NCBI GenBank assembly: GCA_026936325.1
Contig: JAPTHN010000001.1
Coordinates: forward strand, 167,880,138 to 167,944,137
DNA length: 64,000 bases
Direction of reading: 5' to 3'
From: Platynereis dumerilii
Lineage: Eukaryota > Annelida > Polychaeta > Phyllodocida > Nereididae
Shown here piece after piece: positions 21,001 to 36,000 of the stretch. The translations under genes and the position numbers were made by a program. Within the stretch, counting starts at the first letter, position 1. Each line of letters begins with the position of its first letter. A model generated the notes under the pieces. That model ran no database searches and was not told the origin of the DNA. It was given only the letters and a program-made list of their open reading frames with translations.

Positions 21001-24000
21001 TTGATGATTGTCCTGGATCTGACTGGGAGTTATCTGCTTTGTACCATCATACTGTTATGATATATTATTGTATGTTATCATGATATATTTATGATATATT
21101 ATAATGAGCTTATCACAAACACCTATTCACCAGATGTTTGACTCCCTGGTTACATATATATTTGATATGATTTTACTTTTAAGTAATACTTAACTACAGC
21201 ACACACAAATTGAAAGTTTATGATTTGTTTTTAAATTATTCAATTAATGTTTATGCACATATATAGCAATGTATAATGTATTTACAGCTGTATAATGTAG
21301 AAGTATTGATGTTTGCATGAGTCTGAATTCAGTTTGTCTCCTCGTATTATATAATGGGAAGTCTATCATAATTGAATGGCCCGTAGCAAATATATTCTGT
21401 TCAGAATCATTAATGTATTATGCAAGCAATTGGTACCGTACTGGTTATTTTTGGCTTATTTGATTTTAGACTTATGATGGAACTATCATTAGCATATGAT
21501 CAGGCGACCCTGAAGTATTATTACATTATTTTTGGTTGCTGAGCTGATATATATCTACACTGTATATGATTTCAAATTTTCAATATATAAGCTATCTACA
21601 GTGTTACATTTAATGTGCTGTGCGTGATGAACATAATGCTGACAGGCATAATATTGAAAGTGTTATATACAGTTTACTTTATAATGGGCAATTTTAACAT
21701 TTACAATATCATGAAAAATTTGTAAAATATTGTGGAAAAATGTGAGAAGCCCTACAATAATGGAAATGATCAGTGTTGATGTATTTAGATATTTTCATGA
21801 AGTAAGTAGGATAAATGATTTTCTGGAACATGTGGAACAACAGCTGAACAGCAGTTATCAACTTATGTGTTTGAAAGCTTTGGTTGTGTTGTGTTTATTT
21901 GCTTGGGGTTTTTGTTATTTGATTAATCTGGACTATTGGATTTGAAATCTCATCCTATGATAATATGCCTGTGAAAGGTTGAAGAGCTTGGGTGTTATTT
22001 TGAACATGTTGAAATAGTTAATTGATTGGGTAATCAGCCTTTTAGCATTGTTTAGTCACCTGGATTAGATATCCCGACTGTTTTGGTGAATTTGGTGGTT
22101 CATGGGTTATATAAATACATTTAGGTGATAAATCGTGAGCCATTTAGGTGACCTGGGTATTTGTCAGGCGTAATCAATTGTTTTTACTTGGAAATTAAGT
22201 ATCGTTGACTCTATGAGTAATTGTTATGTTAATTTGTCTTGTGTGCGACTGAAAAATACTCTCTCTCTCGGAGTTACAACTGTTTTCCAGGCAAACAAGT
22301 TTGGCTTAATCTGGCATGTGGTATTTCCGCAATTTTCTAGAATTACATCCTCTGCTGCTCAGTTGCTGGATGACTTGTCTAGAAAAAAAAAATCCAAAAA
22401 AACCTCCTCTATTAATCTGATTGACTAATGGTCTTGCATGTCATCACTGTGTGGCACTAAAGCTATAAGCTACATACCAACATTGAAGCAAGCTTCGAAT
22501 TGACAAATCTTAGTCTGATTGAGAACGTAGTTCATGAGTTTCTAAAACAATGTTAAAAGTCATCAAGTACTATTTATTGATTGCATTAAATTGATTTGAG
22601 ATATTATGAGTATCTCTCTCTATAGAACTTTGAACCTCGTTTTGATTGTTCAAACAATCAATGGTTAACTGTAAAAATTAACTTGAAAATAAAGAAAATA
22701 CTGATTTGTTGGTACTAATGAATTGAATGATGCACTTCTTTTTTGCAAATTTTCAACTTTGTTTTGAACGTACAACAAAGTAAATTTTAATTTTTGCTTT
22801 TGAATTTTTGTGTTTTTGTTTTTTTAGATGTTTTGCACAGCTGATCAGACTTCGTTTGAATATGTATGCACGGTAGAGCATGTTTTATTTTAGTTAATTT
22901 TAAGTTGTTAATGCTTGCATATTTTATGGTTTCAGCATTCCTCTGTTGCACTGCCATCTAAGCAGTCTGATGTTATGGTAAGCATGCACACTGCACCGCT
23001 TTTGCTATACTAGTTTTAATTCAATTAGCACGTGAATTCAATTAGCACATGAATTCCATTAGCACATGATTGTCTGCTGTATCAATGGTTGAAGTAAGAA
23101 GTAGGCTGTGGTACTTCTCTACCCAGCTTCTCTTTTGGCTTTTTGGTCAAATTTGGAGAACTGAATGATCAATCTCCATAAAAGTGTCCTCCTCTTACCC
23201 TAATTAAATTGTGTTATCTTTGCGGTAATATTACCTTGGTAAATGGAAACTTAGCTGTCAGTTAATGTTTGTCACCCAATAAACAGTAAGGGAAATTATC
23301 ACCAGCTGATGACAATGTCCTCAGCCCCACATGACAATCACCCTAGCACTGTCATCATCCCCCCATGACACTCTCACTGTGTCATGGCCTAGCCATGACT
23401 TTGGCAGTGCTCAAAATCATCTTTGACTGGCTATTTAAAAAGAACTACTGGAACTATCACTTCCAAACTTGGTATAAAGTTGTATCACAGTGTCAACTAA
23501 CTCTATGAATTTTGGCAGACCTATCCATTACATAATGAGGAAAAGAGCCCGAAGGCTCCAGAGAAATTAGGAAATTGTCATCAGCTGCTGATGACTTTGC
23601 AGTATTTCGTGAAATAGGATAGAATTAAGTCCCGCAACTGACATGCTGCTGTGTGGTGAGGATGGCTGCAAAGAGATCAGACTTTCTTCTGAGACCCAAC
23701 TGATCTACCCCACACACTCAATCATCCTGTCAGGGCCAGGACTTGGCTGGAATTGCAATTGTCCTCATATGCTGGTAATTTCCCTGACTGATAAATAGTT
23801 AATGTTTTGATCTACCTTTCAAGATAGAATATTTTATTTGAATGGACATTTTATTGGAGAATTAGTCAGACTGCAGCAGGTTAAAGTTCTATCATAATCA
23901 GAGACTATCATCCTGATAATGAAAGTGAGGAATTACTTAATATAAGGACCGGCTGCAGTCAGACTGCCACAGTGTCACCCAATTACTGTGACCCACCATT

Positions 24001-27000
24001 ATTTGTATGCACACAGCAATCACAGTGGCATTTAGACAATTAGCGAGTAATCTGTGTTTTCTGTGTCAGTGACCTGGGTGCGTAACACATAATAACCATG
24101 GACCTTTACATACTGCGGTGCTTGTGAGCTTGTAGAAATATGTGGTCTGATTGCTTGGCTTGTTTAGTTGTTTTTTATAGTCAGGCAAACTAGGTAATAT
24201 GCTTTAGGATTGCTGACAGTAATAAATTGATCAGTTATGCTTTATGACCTTTAATATTGGTGGAATATCTGTCTATGCCCAATATTCTATCTATAGCAAA
24301 TTTATAGAAAACTGAGTAAATGTAGATATAACCTTGTACTTTGATGTCTGCAGAATAGTGAAGGGTTCCTCATTGTCGAGACTTGTGGTTGTCATACTTT
24401 ACACTTATTTGCTACAATTATCAATTCGTGACAGATTAACAAAAAAAAATTAATGTAGCTAAACTTCATTGACATGATGTACATGATAACCAAAATCGCA
24501 CCATACCTAGTTTGACATTTCGAAAAACTTTAAACCCTGTTCAACTCACAACACTATTCTGAACCTTTTGCATTGAATGTCTTGTCAACACTGATAAATG
24601 AGACTTCTTGGTAGCCTTAGAAATGGGGCAATTGATCAATTAGCTTAATTACAAAGGCCTGGGAAATGTCTGCTGAAATTGTTATTGCGACATCCTACAT
24701 GTCACAGGGTTGTCACTGCGATCTTCATTATCTCTGTGATTACAGTCGTAAATTGTAGGCATCTTGTCTGAATCCTGGTTTCAAATTCACAGTGTACAGA
24801 TCTTTTATGATACACTATGTTAATGGAGGATGTTTGCGATGAAAGGATTGCATTGTATGGCCCACTATTGTAGCATAGTATCATTGAGTACAATGCATTC
24901 TTTGTTTTTCATAGTCAGCCTGCACTGCAGTATGTGATCCATTTGTCATGCATCTATAGTCTATCTTTGTATAAGTGATAACATAAAAACTTGCTAAAAA
25001 GGCAGAAAACAATTCCCAAAAAAAACTTTCTGAAAACAGTGAAAAGCCAGATGACATCCTGTGTGAATAAGCTGACAGAAATTGTGGTACATAAACACAA
25101 ATTTATGTTTAGGTATACTGGTAGGCCTATAGTTCAGTAGGTGCAAATCAGTTTTGAACAGTGATGGGCTCAAGGTCATATCTTTTTCAATTTTAGGAAA
25201 AGCAAAGATAAAAGAATGTGACTCAAGATATTAGGATTAGCTTATTAGTTAAATTCTAAGTTGAAATGGGCTTTTTTGTGGGTTAAGTTATTAAGTTATA
25301 GTCTTTGCTAATTGGTTGCCCATAAGTGGCGTTGTGTTACTTTTCTTTGACTCCAGTGTTTAGTTCAGCTTTTCTGTGACCCCTCAAGGTTGAACCTGTC
25401 AAACCAGTTAATTTGAAACATAAATCCACATGTGTTTCGTTTCAATTGACACACATTTTATGATACCATATTTTATTTTCAGCGATGGCTCGACCCTTTA
25501 AAGACTTTGAAAAAGCAAATTAGAGGTAAGCATTGCTTGGCAATTTGTCATAAACTGATTCAATAGGAATTTAGGACCCATCATATTAAAAGCTTGCTGA
25601 TGAAATCTCTCTAAAAAACCATAAGTTGTTATCTATATGTATATAAAAATATAAATTGTCCTTGGTTTATTTTGCGCCTTGTGAATACTAGTAAAACTTA
25701 ATATATTCTGTTTCAGTTTCCCCACCTTACAAGTTCTACTTTAGAGTCAAATTCTACGTCTCCGACCCAAGCAAGCTCCAAGAGGAGTACACTAGGTAAG
25801 CCTATCAAGTCTCTTCAATATTTCTTGTTTATAGCATTTCCTCTCTGTGTTTCATTCTGTGCCGTAGATGGTTGCAATGACATCGCATGTCAATGACAGT
25901 TTACTTATTTCTGTAGTGTATGGTGAAGAAAGAGCATTTTTCTCGAATTTGTATTCTTAATAACAATTTACTGTCAGTGACTCGGTGGCTAGATATATAT
26001 TTCGATTTGGGAAATACGACCCTGTACTATTAATTCAGTTGTAAGTTTTCCCCCCGGGAAAGACTAACCTTTATGAACTGATCTGTTTTGGGATCTTGTA
26101 ACCTTTTGTAACATTTGGATTGTTTCAGTCTCATGTTCCTTCTCATGTTTTAGGATGTGAAGACAAGAAGTCAAGTCGTTTTGTTGTTTTATTTTCAGAT
26201 ATAATTTTTTCCTGCAGCTGAAAAAGGACATGCTTGAAGGACGTCTTGTTGTTCCTTTTAAAACTTGTGTTTTGTTAGCCAGTTATGCCGTGCAATGTAA
26301 GTAAATAAACAGACACATACCATATTCATTGGAAAAGAAAATAAAAAATTGAAAAATATGTCATTTTTGGATACAGTGCCTCATTGGATATGAGCCCCCT
26401 TCTAAAGGCTAAAAGCAGTATGGGCTGTTTCAAGCATCAAAAATTGCTGTCCCTCATTTACAAATAGAGTGTGTTTGCAGAGGCTTCCTTCTATATAGAT
26501 GTTATTGTGGATACTTTTCGAGTTAATACTGTAATGAAGAAAGAAGAAGTTAATGAAAAAAGGAAGTAAAAAATTTACAAAAAGTGGCATTGTTGCAATT
26601 GTTCAACAACGTTCAAAGCAAGTCACGTGACTCATATCCTGCCCTTGTAATGTTATATTTCAACTTGAATATGTTAGTTTTCATTTCTTTCTGTTCCCTT
26701 TTTTCAGCCGAATTGGGAGACTACAACCCAGACGAGCATGGTCCTGGCTATTTGTCAGAATTTAGGTTCATTCCAAGTCAGAGTGACGAGTTCGAGAGGG
26801 AGGTAGCAGACCTCCACAAGCAGCACAGGTATAGTCATAGGTCTGGGAGATAGCCTGCAAAAGATACATTAAAATATGTGCACTTACAAATCAAATTGTT
26901 GATTATATTTATCTGGTTATGCAATGTGCTCTTGTGTGTTTGTAATTACAAATGATCATCTGACCCTGCCAACCAGGAGGAAAAGATTGAAAAGATATAT

Positions 27001-30000
27001 TTATTGGTTTTGTGATTAAAAATTATCGATAATAATTATCTAGTAATTGGGTATATTTGCGGATGAGATGTTTTATATTGATAAGTCTGGAAATTAATGG
27101 AACATCATGTTAAAATTAACTGTTTGACAGTAGTTGTGAATAGTCTTTTTGTTTGCAATAACAAGTTTTTGGTTTCGTTATTCTGCAATAAATTTACAGA
27201 GGTTGCAGTCCAGCTGAGATGGAGCTGGCCTATGTTGAAAAAGCTGTTCAACTTGAAATGTATGGTTTGGATTTGTACCATGCCAACTGGGTAAGAATTG
27301 CTCAACCAATGTCCCCGAGGATGTCTGTATTTGCTTGTTCAGCCTCTGCCAGTCCCTTGCTATGGAAATTTTGCTTTGTCCTTGAAATTTGCTTTGAAGA
27401 ATCATGATCATTGCTGAAAATGAAAACAAAAAAATCTTGGAACTACTGAAACCTGGAGTGTTTTTGCGCCATTTTTCCAACATTTGCTGTTTGGCTATTA
27501 TAAATGATTTGATGCTTCTTTTGGCCTCTGCTTTTTTCGCTAAGTATCTTTGATAAAACGCACAAATTTCACTAAATTCTGCAAATAAAAATTGTTTGAT
27601 ACTTAATTAATGATATGAATAAGTGTGTAATGGAATGGGTCACTGGTAGTTAAGCAGGCAAGTAAGACATCTGAATGATGCATAGATCTACAAGCGAGAA
27701 GTTTGCAGGACTTGAACCTTCAACAGTTGAGCAGACCCAGTTCTTGTGGTATCAAAAGAATGAAAGAAATGTAATTTGAAATGTTTCTGTGAAATGTTTC
27801 ATTTCAGGGGTCAGACCCCGGCTGATGCAGAGTTCTGCTACCTTGATCATGCCAAGCAGTTAGACATGTATGGGGTTGACTTGCATTATGCTCGGGTACG
27901 GGTAAGCATTCCTAAGCCTGCACACCTTCCCTTTTCTTCTTATACCTATTAGAGTAAAGTCATCCTTGTCTTTAAATTTTGAAATTGAGAATGAAATTTA
28001 ATATCAATATTTCGTAAAGGTATAATCATTATAGTCTAGCCAAAATAAGATTCCTATAATAAGGAATTAAGGATCTTATGGAATAGTCCTTATATTTTGA
28101 AGCAAGAAATATTTATTCTCTGGACTGAGTCAGCTCTCATTGTACAGTCTGAGGATAGAAAATTGCATTCATGATGTCAGAGAATTGACATAATGACTCA
28201 TTGTTTGATGTGAGTGAAATTGTCCAGATAATGGTAGTGGCGATATATATGGGTTTTTGTGCATCAGTTTTCGGGAAACCCAGGCAACCATGTGTTGTAC
28301 ATGTCATTCAGTAATTAGATAAAGGAAAATAGACACAAAATGGCACAGTACACAATGATATTATACATTAATTCAGTCAAGGATGGCTTTACTTCTCTCC
28401 TGTTATGGAATTACCTTCGTATGTATTTACTGAATCTGTACTTAACCTTATCTGATACTGGCTAATTTGTAATACCTTAGTATCTTACTAAACCCTGTTA
28501 TGTGCATGTTATCTTAATCTTGGTAGATTAATACCTTATCACATGTTTGATTCTTAATGTTCATGATTGCCCTTGTTATGCTTTGGAAATGTCATAATGA
28601 AACCTGTATGCCTCGTTGAAATTTTCTCTTACAAATTCCCTGTACATTGTCTCCCCCATGTTTTGTCATTCGAATGATTTGATGGTGTGTTACGAAGTCT
28701 TAAGCTTGAGTCGAAATGATGAAGATATATATGCCCCATTGTATGAATTGGCCGTCTGCCTATTAGTTCATTGAAAAAACACCAGGTGGCCCCAGGATGT
28801 TTATGGAACACCTTGGGCCATGTAATGTTATATGTAATGAAAATAGTCCAATGTTATTGTTGGCTTTAGATGAAAATTAAGACCTATCATGATGTATTTA
28901 TACACAGATCTTGTATATAATTATCTACACATGACTAACCCTGAGCTAACCCTGGTTGAAGGTGATATTCTTTTTAAAAAAGTTCGGAAACTTCTACTCA
29001 AGTTGAGACTTGGAATTAATTTAATTTCATGATCTGCAAAGAACTCTCTGACTTTCTTTAACAATTAACACAATTCTTTAGGTTATCTTATTAACCTGCT
29101 AACTAATTAATCTATTTGATAACATGTAACAGTGTACATTATCTATGACTTGAGAGTGTGCATGTGGATGAATGAATGACTAACCAAAATCAGTTGTACT
29201 TTTTGTACTACATCTGACTCTCCTATCGTTTGCTTAACCCACATCTATCTTTACACCTTACTCCTAACTTGCAATGGTGCACCGTTTGTCAAAATGTGAC
29301 TTAACCCTGTTTGATGAACTGATCCGGTTGCTTCCTCACCTTCTGCCTAACCATTGTGCAATCCTCGCTCTTCTAACCCTCACAGTGCAGGCTTACCAAT
29401 GCCACAAAGTTGATGTCAGTTTGACATCTGTTGACAACCTTATTACTCTTTATTTGCTAATGCTGTGACACCGGTATAAACATAATAATATGCTCACTTG
29501 AATTGAATAATTATGAACTATTGGTTCTGATCCGTGTGCAGCCAATCGCCATCACCTTGTCGTGATAACCATTTCCTGATTATTATCCTGTAATGATTCC
29601 TGTGTGATAGCTAGCAAAATTAAAATGTCACCCGACATTTGACATTTCACCGCTCGTTCAGTAGCATTCATTCACTGGGTCTGCTTAATGTCAACAACCT
29701 TGAGCTGGTTTAACGCTCTCTTGTCTTTGTTACTTATTTGCCCCCATAATATTTAAAGCATTATCACTGTCTACTCTACTTCTGCTGAATAATATCACTA
29801 CTTCACCAAGTTCTTAATTAAGTTTGTAAGCATTAGGCTTATCTATGCTATCATGCTATGCTGATCTTGTATTAAGCATTCACTTGGACAAAATCACAAC
29901 TGTACTATTATAAAATGTAGTCTTCCACAGAGTTACATGATGCAGTGGCCCTCTTTATTTTGTAATACTCTCTCTCCTCCTACTTAATTTCATGGCCGTA

Positions 30001-33000
30001 TATTGAGGTTTCCAAACCTTTATATGTTCACTTGCTAACTTATCACTAAAAGGGTATAATGTCTGTTGAGTTGAACAGACATTTTGTAGATTTTCAATGA
30101 TGTTACACTTCTGTATGCAAGGTGATATAATGTCATAAGTCGCAAACATGTCTTGCTTTGTAGGATCAAAATGACTTGGATATTCAATTAGGAGTCACTT
30201 CAGCTGGACTGGTGGTTTTCCAAAATGATAGACGTATTAATACTTTCTCATGGTAAGCAGTAGCTGAAATTTGAACAAAGCTGAATTTGATTTGCAATTT
30301 GACGACCAATTGACTCAATTTTAAGTCTGTGTTATTAAAATGTGCCTTTCCTTTTAGGGCCAAAATTGTAAAAATTTCCTTCAAAAGGAAACAGTTCTTC
30401 ATCCAATTAAGAAGAGAAATGGTAAGAATCTTTGCTGCATTTAGAATGAATATGTCTGATATAAGAATGAATATTTCTGATATATGATGTAAATACTCAA
30501 TGCTGTGAGGTCTGTTTGTAGCTTTGAAAAGTATTCACTTTTGGATACGACCATTTAGCACTTTTATGATCAAACATATTGCTTATTCATATAATTAGTG
30601 TGAATCAACTTGAACTGAAATATTAACTTGCATTATTATGTTTGCTTACAAAGTTTTGAGTCATTATTTCAAAAACTGGTATAAGATAATTTTGGCAGAG
30701 AGTGACTCATCCAAAGAAGCCACCATCGTTCAACATGTGATTTCTATTTCAGAACGACAATGTTGAGAATTTGATAGGCTTCAACATGGTCAGTTACCGA
30801 TCTTGCAAAAATCTTTGGAAATCCTGCGTGGAGCATCACACGTTTTTCCGTCTGCACATGCCAAAACCTCCGACGAAAAAATACTTCTTCTCCCTGGGAT
30901 CAAAATTCAGGTATAGGTGAGTGATTGGCGCACCCTTGTGTTGTTTTTCTGCACCTAACGCTTCTTGTTGCAGGAGTTGTTTGTGGCTCCTCTGTGGTGT
31001 CTTCTGTTTGCCACCTGTAGCTAATGTAATGTAGATAGCATCTATTTATAATAATCTGAATACACTGTTAAAACGCACTGTAATAATCTTAACTGGTGAG
31101 GGTTTGCTGTCACAAATACACTTATACACCGTTGTCACCGTAACCAAGCAGTGATGTCATCACATGACTCATTATCTCGTAGAATTCTTCGTAGAAATTC
31201 AAACATGATTTAACAATTGTTCAATTACTAATCAACATAATATATCAATCCATAATCATTCCCGTCTGTAGATTCTAATGAATTGCTTCTCGTAATGTCT
31301 TGACCTGCCTGTTATGCTATTTTTAATGCCATGTTTGCATCGTTGTTGCTTTTAGCATGGTAAGCTTCATCAACCCACTCTTGCATCACCTCCGCCTAAT
31401 CAGAGAGCTTAATAATATTATTACTATGATGGTCTAGCACTGAAACGTTTCGGAAAGCTTCTCTGATTGATAGATCAATTACTGATTGTACGATCAGGAT
31501 TAAGTCTATCAATCGTCAAAATTAACAATCAGATCACTTTATAATCACTTTCGTGCCAAATTAGCCGATTTCAGAATTTTAGGTTTCCTTAATTGACATC
31601 TAAACAACCTGCCTATCTCCAGAGACTAGCATTAATGTAAGCTGAAATCCATTGATCTACAAATATTGATATCAAGCCTGGTTTTCAACACTGCATAGAC
31701 TTAAATGAGTGCAACTTACCCCAATTCTGTATGGCTGAAAGTGTGTGCTTGAAAGAGGATGTGCTGTGTGAAATCATGTTTTGAAAGGATTATTCTTAAG
31801 TCTTCGGACATATTTTGATATCTTAAATTACCCCTTGTAACAATAAATACCAATCTGACAAGGCAACCTTCTTTTAAGTATGAGGATCTTATATTTGATT
31901 AAAATCTCCTTATTTAACTAAGGACATCCATAGTTTCTTCTAAAAAAAGAAGACCCCTCTATGGTGAGACAGACTCCCTTATAGTTGCAGTCTGTTGCTA
32001 TGACAACCTTCCTCAGCTGTAGTTGTGGTTCCCCTATTAGTTTTCAAGTTACTTCAGAACAGACTCGCACAGGTGCTAACAAGACACCTGATATATCAAC
32101 TTCATGGAACGTTATTGATGCTCGTTTAAATTTATGCTTCCAGAAGTCCTGTAAAAGATATTATTTAGGTCAAATTGTTTTGCTATACAGGTAGTTTGCT
32201 TACCATTCAAACATAATAATAATGCTTTTAATCATTGGTCCTGCATGTAAGCAGAATGTCAATGGAACAAGCAAAGTATACAATATCTGGCTAGCTTGGT
32301 GCAGGTGGGCTATTGCAAAATACAAAAGTAATGGAAATTCTGATCCTAAAAACTGTAATTAGACCGTATACAGAAAGTTTTGGGCGTGTGGGAGCTATAT
32401 GAGTACACATTGTGAATAGGCTGTTTTCCAAGAACTTAGGGTTATTGTGGCTCTGGTCATGCGACTGATTGAAGTGCTGCTCCTGCGCTGAATCCCGTGA
32501 TTGGCTGGTTCAACCTGGTTGGTGTGTCCGCATGCAATGAGCTCTACTGTAGTGGCGATTCTGCATGACTGATGAATGGAGGCAAGCAAGGCTGGGACAA
32601 AGACACTTGATTTGCACAATTTATTTCTTGCAGTGGGAAAACTGAACGCCAAACTATAGAGGAGAGCAAACGACGAGCGCGAATAGAAAGATCGTTTGCC
32701 AGGTGAGTTAGACGATCAAACTAGATCAACCCGCAAAATGCGACCATCCTAGTAGCCGAGTTAGTCAAGGTCCTTCGATAAGCTACTCTTTAGATAGCCT
32801 AGCTTTAGGACAAGGTCATCACCTAGATCAAGGCTTTAAAACTGGTAAACTTGTCTGTAGGCAGTGTCTCGTATCACTGTACAATTGCTAATTAGCTTCA
32901 AAGTGCATGCATTGTAGATGGCACAGCTTCTTAGAGGTGTCAGCATCTTTTCTTTAGCTTTGAATTTTGTTGCTCCTAAATGTGACATAATTTAGCATCT

Positions 33001-36000
33001 CTCAACCCCCATACATTCTTTTGCTAACTTCATGTGTCGGTGTATTACACAATGGTGAAAGTTCTTTCTATTACTAACATGATTCAGTTTGCTCAGATAG
33101 TGATTTTGGGAAAAATACAATTACTGTAATGGGTGATTAATCATTTGTGGTTAAAGCAATGGAGGGTGCGTTAGTGTACAGCAGTAGGAGTAGACAATGT
33201 CTGTGTGTCTTGTACCACAAGTTGTAGCGAAGAGGAAAGTGAGCAATTGTCTTGATGCCGAGTGTCTCTCCAGGTCGCCCAGCAAACGATACGCTCGGAG
33301 AACAGTGGGAGGAACGACGAGGGAGGTTATCATGGAAGAACGCAATGCTATCGATGGACACCCTAACAAACCCAACAACAGTAATAACCCTAACATGAAC
33401 AATGGCAATGGACCTTACCCTAATGCAAATCACACAGAGGGGTTCACCCGAGGCACTGGCCCTGCCGCCCAAACAAGGGCCACCATGCCCAACTCCACCA
33501 GTTTTCCTAACTCTTTAGGCGCAAGGAACGCCTACTCAAACCATTCTAACATCCGAGCCACTTTACCCAACGACAACCGAAGGGCATCAGACATCGCAGC
33601 AACTAACAAGGCCTGGTCTGAGAGACACCAGCACAGTGATGAGTAAGTATTGAATCATCTAGGAACAGCTGAATGTGTATGAATCATATATCTGTTGAGC
33701 AAAGCTTTTAAGATAAACACCAGAGGGCAGTAGGTCTCTACAACAGGCTTGGTGCTGCCTCCTAGGCACTTCTTTGGTATCACACTAAAGTTGAAGGGAA
33801 CTGACTAACATGACTCGGAGGGTATTAACCTTGCTAATAAATGCAAAACATCTAACAGTGGTTGATCACTAACTAATGAAGTAATTGCTGCGATTACATT
33901 ATTGTGTCACAATGTTTGTAATTGGTTCAGGATGTCGCATAATTCACCCTCACTGATTCCTATTATGATGCATTATCATGTACCCCCCCCCCCTTTCCAC
34001 CCAACCCCCCACTACTCCACTCTATTAATCATGCTTCTCTAATATCTCGTTCACAGTGAAGGTGGATTTGTTCAAAACCCTGCAGAGAATAATGACGGTA
34101 GTTTTGTCCCGTCAATTGCGTCAAAGGTGATAACTTACATGGATGAGGATTACGGGCCAAACGACCACCAGCATCATCAACTGCCTGCCTACAATGAAAT
34201 CATAGTGAGTCATCTTTTCTTTATTGTTCTGCCACTTCTAAATTGCTCAATCTCATTGCCATATATTTATGATAAATATCAAAACCTTTGGTTAATTTGA
34301 TTATCGCTTTATTGGCATGAATAAATTTAAATTAACTGTATGGGACTATGGGCGGACCTTGGTGATGAGATTGAGCTGTTTTTGGAGTGACATGTTTTCT
34401 TATTAGAGGTGTTTATTTACTATTTTAAAATTCAGTTGATATGGCTTACTGTATGATTAGTCAAAGTATAAATTAAAATTGTTTTACTCAGTATGTATAC
34501 TTTTCCATAATGGCATATTTCAAATGATATTTGTATCTTCTTCTCATTGCAAAACCAAGTGGTTGGTATTTTTTCAACATCTAGAGTGGAATTATACAGT
34601 TTGACAGTCAACTGAATTAACGTGTTTTTGAACATTAAGAATTTTGTAGTTTTTGTTGCTAAGTGTTTCGTGTTTGATTGGGTTATATATAACTTTGCTA
34701 AGTGAATATTTTAACTTGAAGGTTGTGTGACAGGTATTGGATAGTCTTCCAAATGACGAACCACGAATTATTGTCTATCATGTATAGACCGTAGACAATA
34801 ACAGATTCACAGTTGACATACATGCGGCAATCAGCGGATATTATCTTGTTCAAAAATTGAATTCTGAATGAGAGGTCTTCACTCATTAAACTTCACCTAT
34901 ACCATAGGTGAAGTTTCTTATTTTCGGTGTTATTTTTTTTTTTTATTATTTTTCTTTTCGAAAAATTTTCTCAAATAATTTTCAAATAATTCATGTACAT
35001 ACCCTACAATAATCTAAGAATACAATTTCAAGATAGATGACCTTGACCTATTTTTCAAGGTCATAGACCCTTTTAAAGTCCATTTTTTTCAATATTTCAA
35101 TTGACCATTACTCATGTAATGAGGTTGTGCCTTAAATTAAAATGCACCAGGTGGCGCTCTGAGCGGTGATACCAGCAGAGAGTTTGTTTACAAGTGGCTG
35201 ACTGCAGGAAATTGCATGGTTTTCACTACAAAAACGGGCCTAGAGACATTAATACTTGTCCGATATGCAAAATTTAAAAAGCATCATGGAGGAAACAATA
35301 TTCTCCAGCACTTAAAATCATCATAATTGTTGCTTCTATAAAAACTTTTGCACGTTCAGCGAGTGAACCTCGATTTAGCATGTTTTCTCTATATTAAAAA
35401 ATTCACTGCTCTGGAATGATTAAAGTTAGAAAGATAGTTTTGATATCAAAAGATGCCTATATTAAAGGACAACACTAAGAGAAACATTTCATACTTCTCA
35501 CTGTATTGGTTTCTTCGAGAATAAGCATTAAGTCACCCAAAAATGCAAATTTTTGCGATTTTTCAAGAAAATCTTGTTTTCAGAGGTTAAAAGTCTGCTA
35601 TAAAGTTCGAGTAAAAAATTTCAAAGTGAATCTATCATCAAGGACTGTATTTTCTGTTTCTAAATATGTGAAAAAAAGTTTCCAGAGTGCAATAGTTACC
35701 GATCTATGACGAGATACATTTTAAGATGCACAAACTTAATTACGACGTCAAAATGTCAAGTTTCAACCTTTTTTGAGACAAACCTGTTCTCAAAGCTTTA
35801 AAATCTGCTATAAAGTTTGAGAATAAAAATTCAAACCCAATCAATCATTAAGGACTGTACTTGAAGATTCTAAAAGTGTAAAAATTGTATTTTGAGACTC
35901 AAATAGTTGCAGATTTATGACAAGATATGTTTCAACATGCACAGACTGAGCTATGATGCAAGAATGCCTATTTTCGGCAAAATTCTTGTTTTGAGAGTTT

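Noticed and set aside
33137-33472. 111-codon antisense frame over the FERM-linker exon
   Set aside because: Shadow of the sense exon, which has conserved RSPSK and good splice sites.
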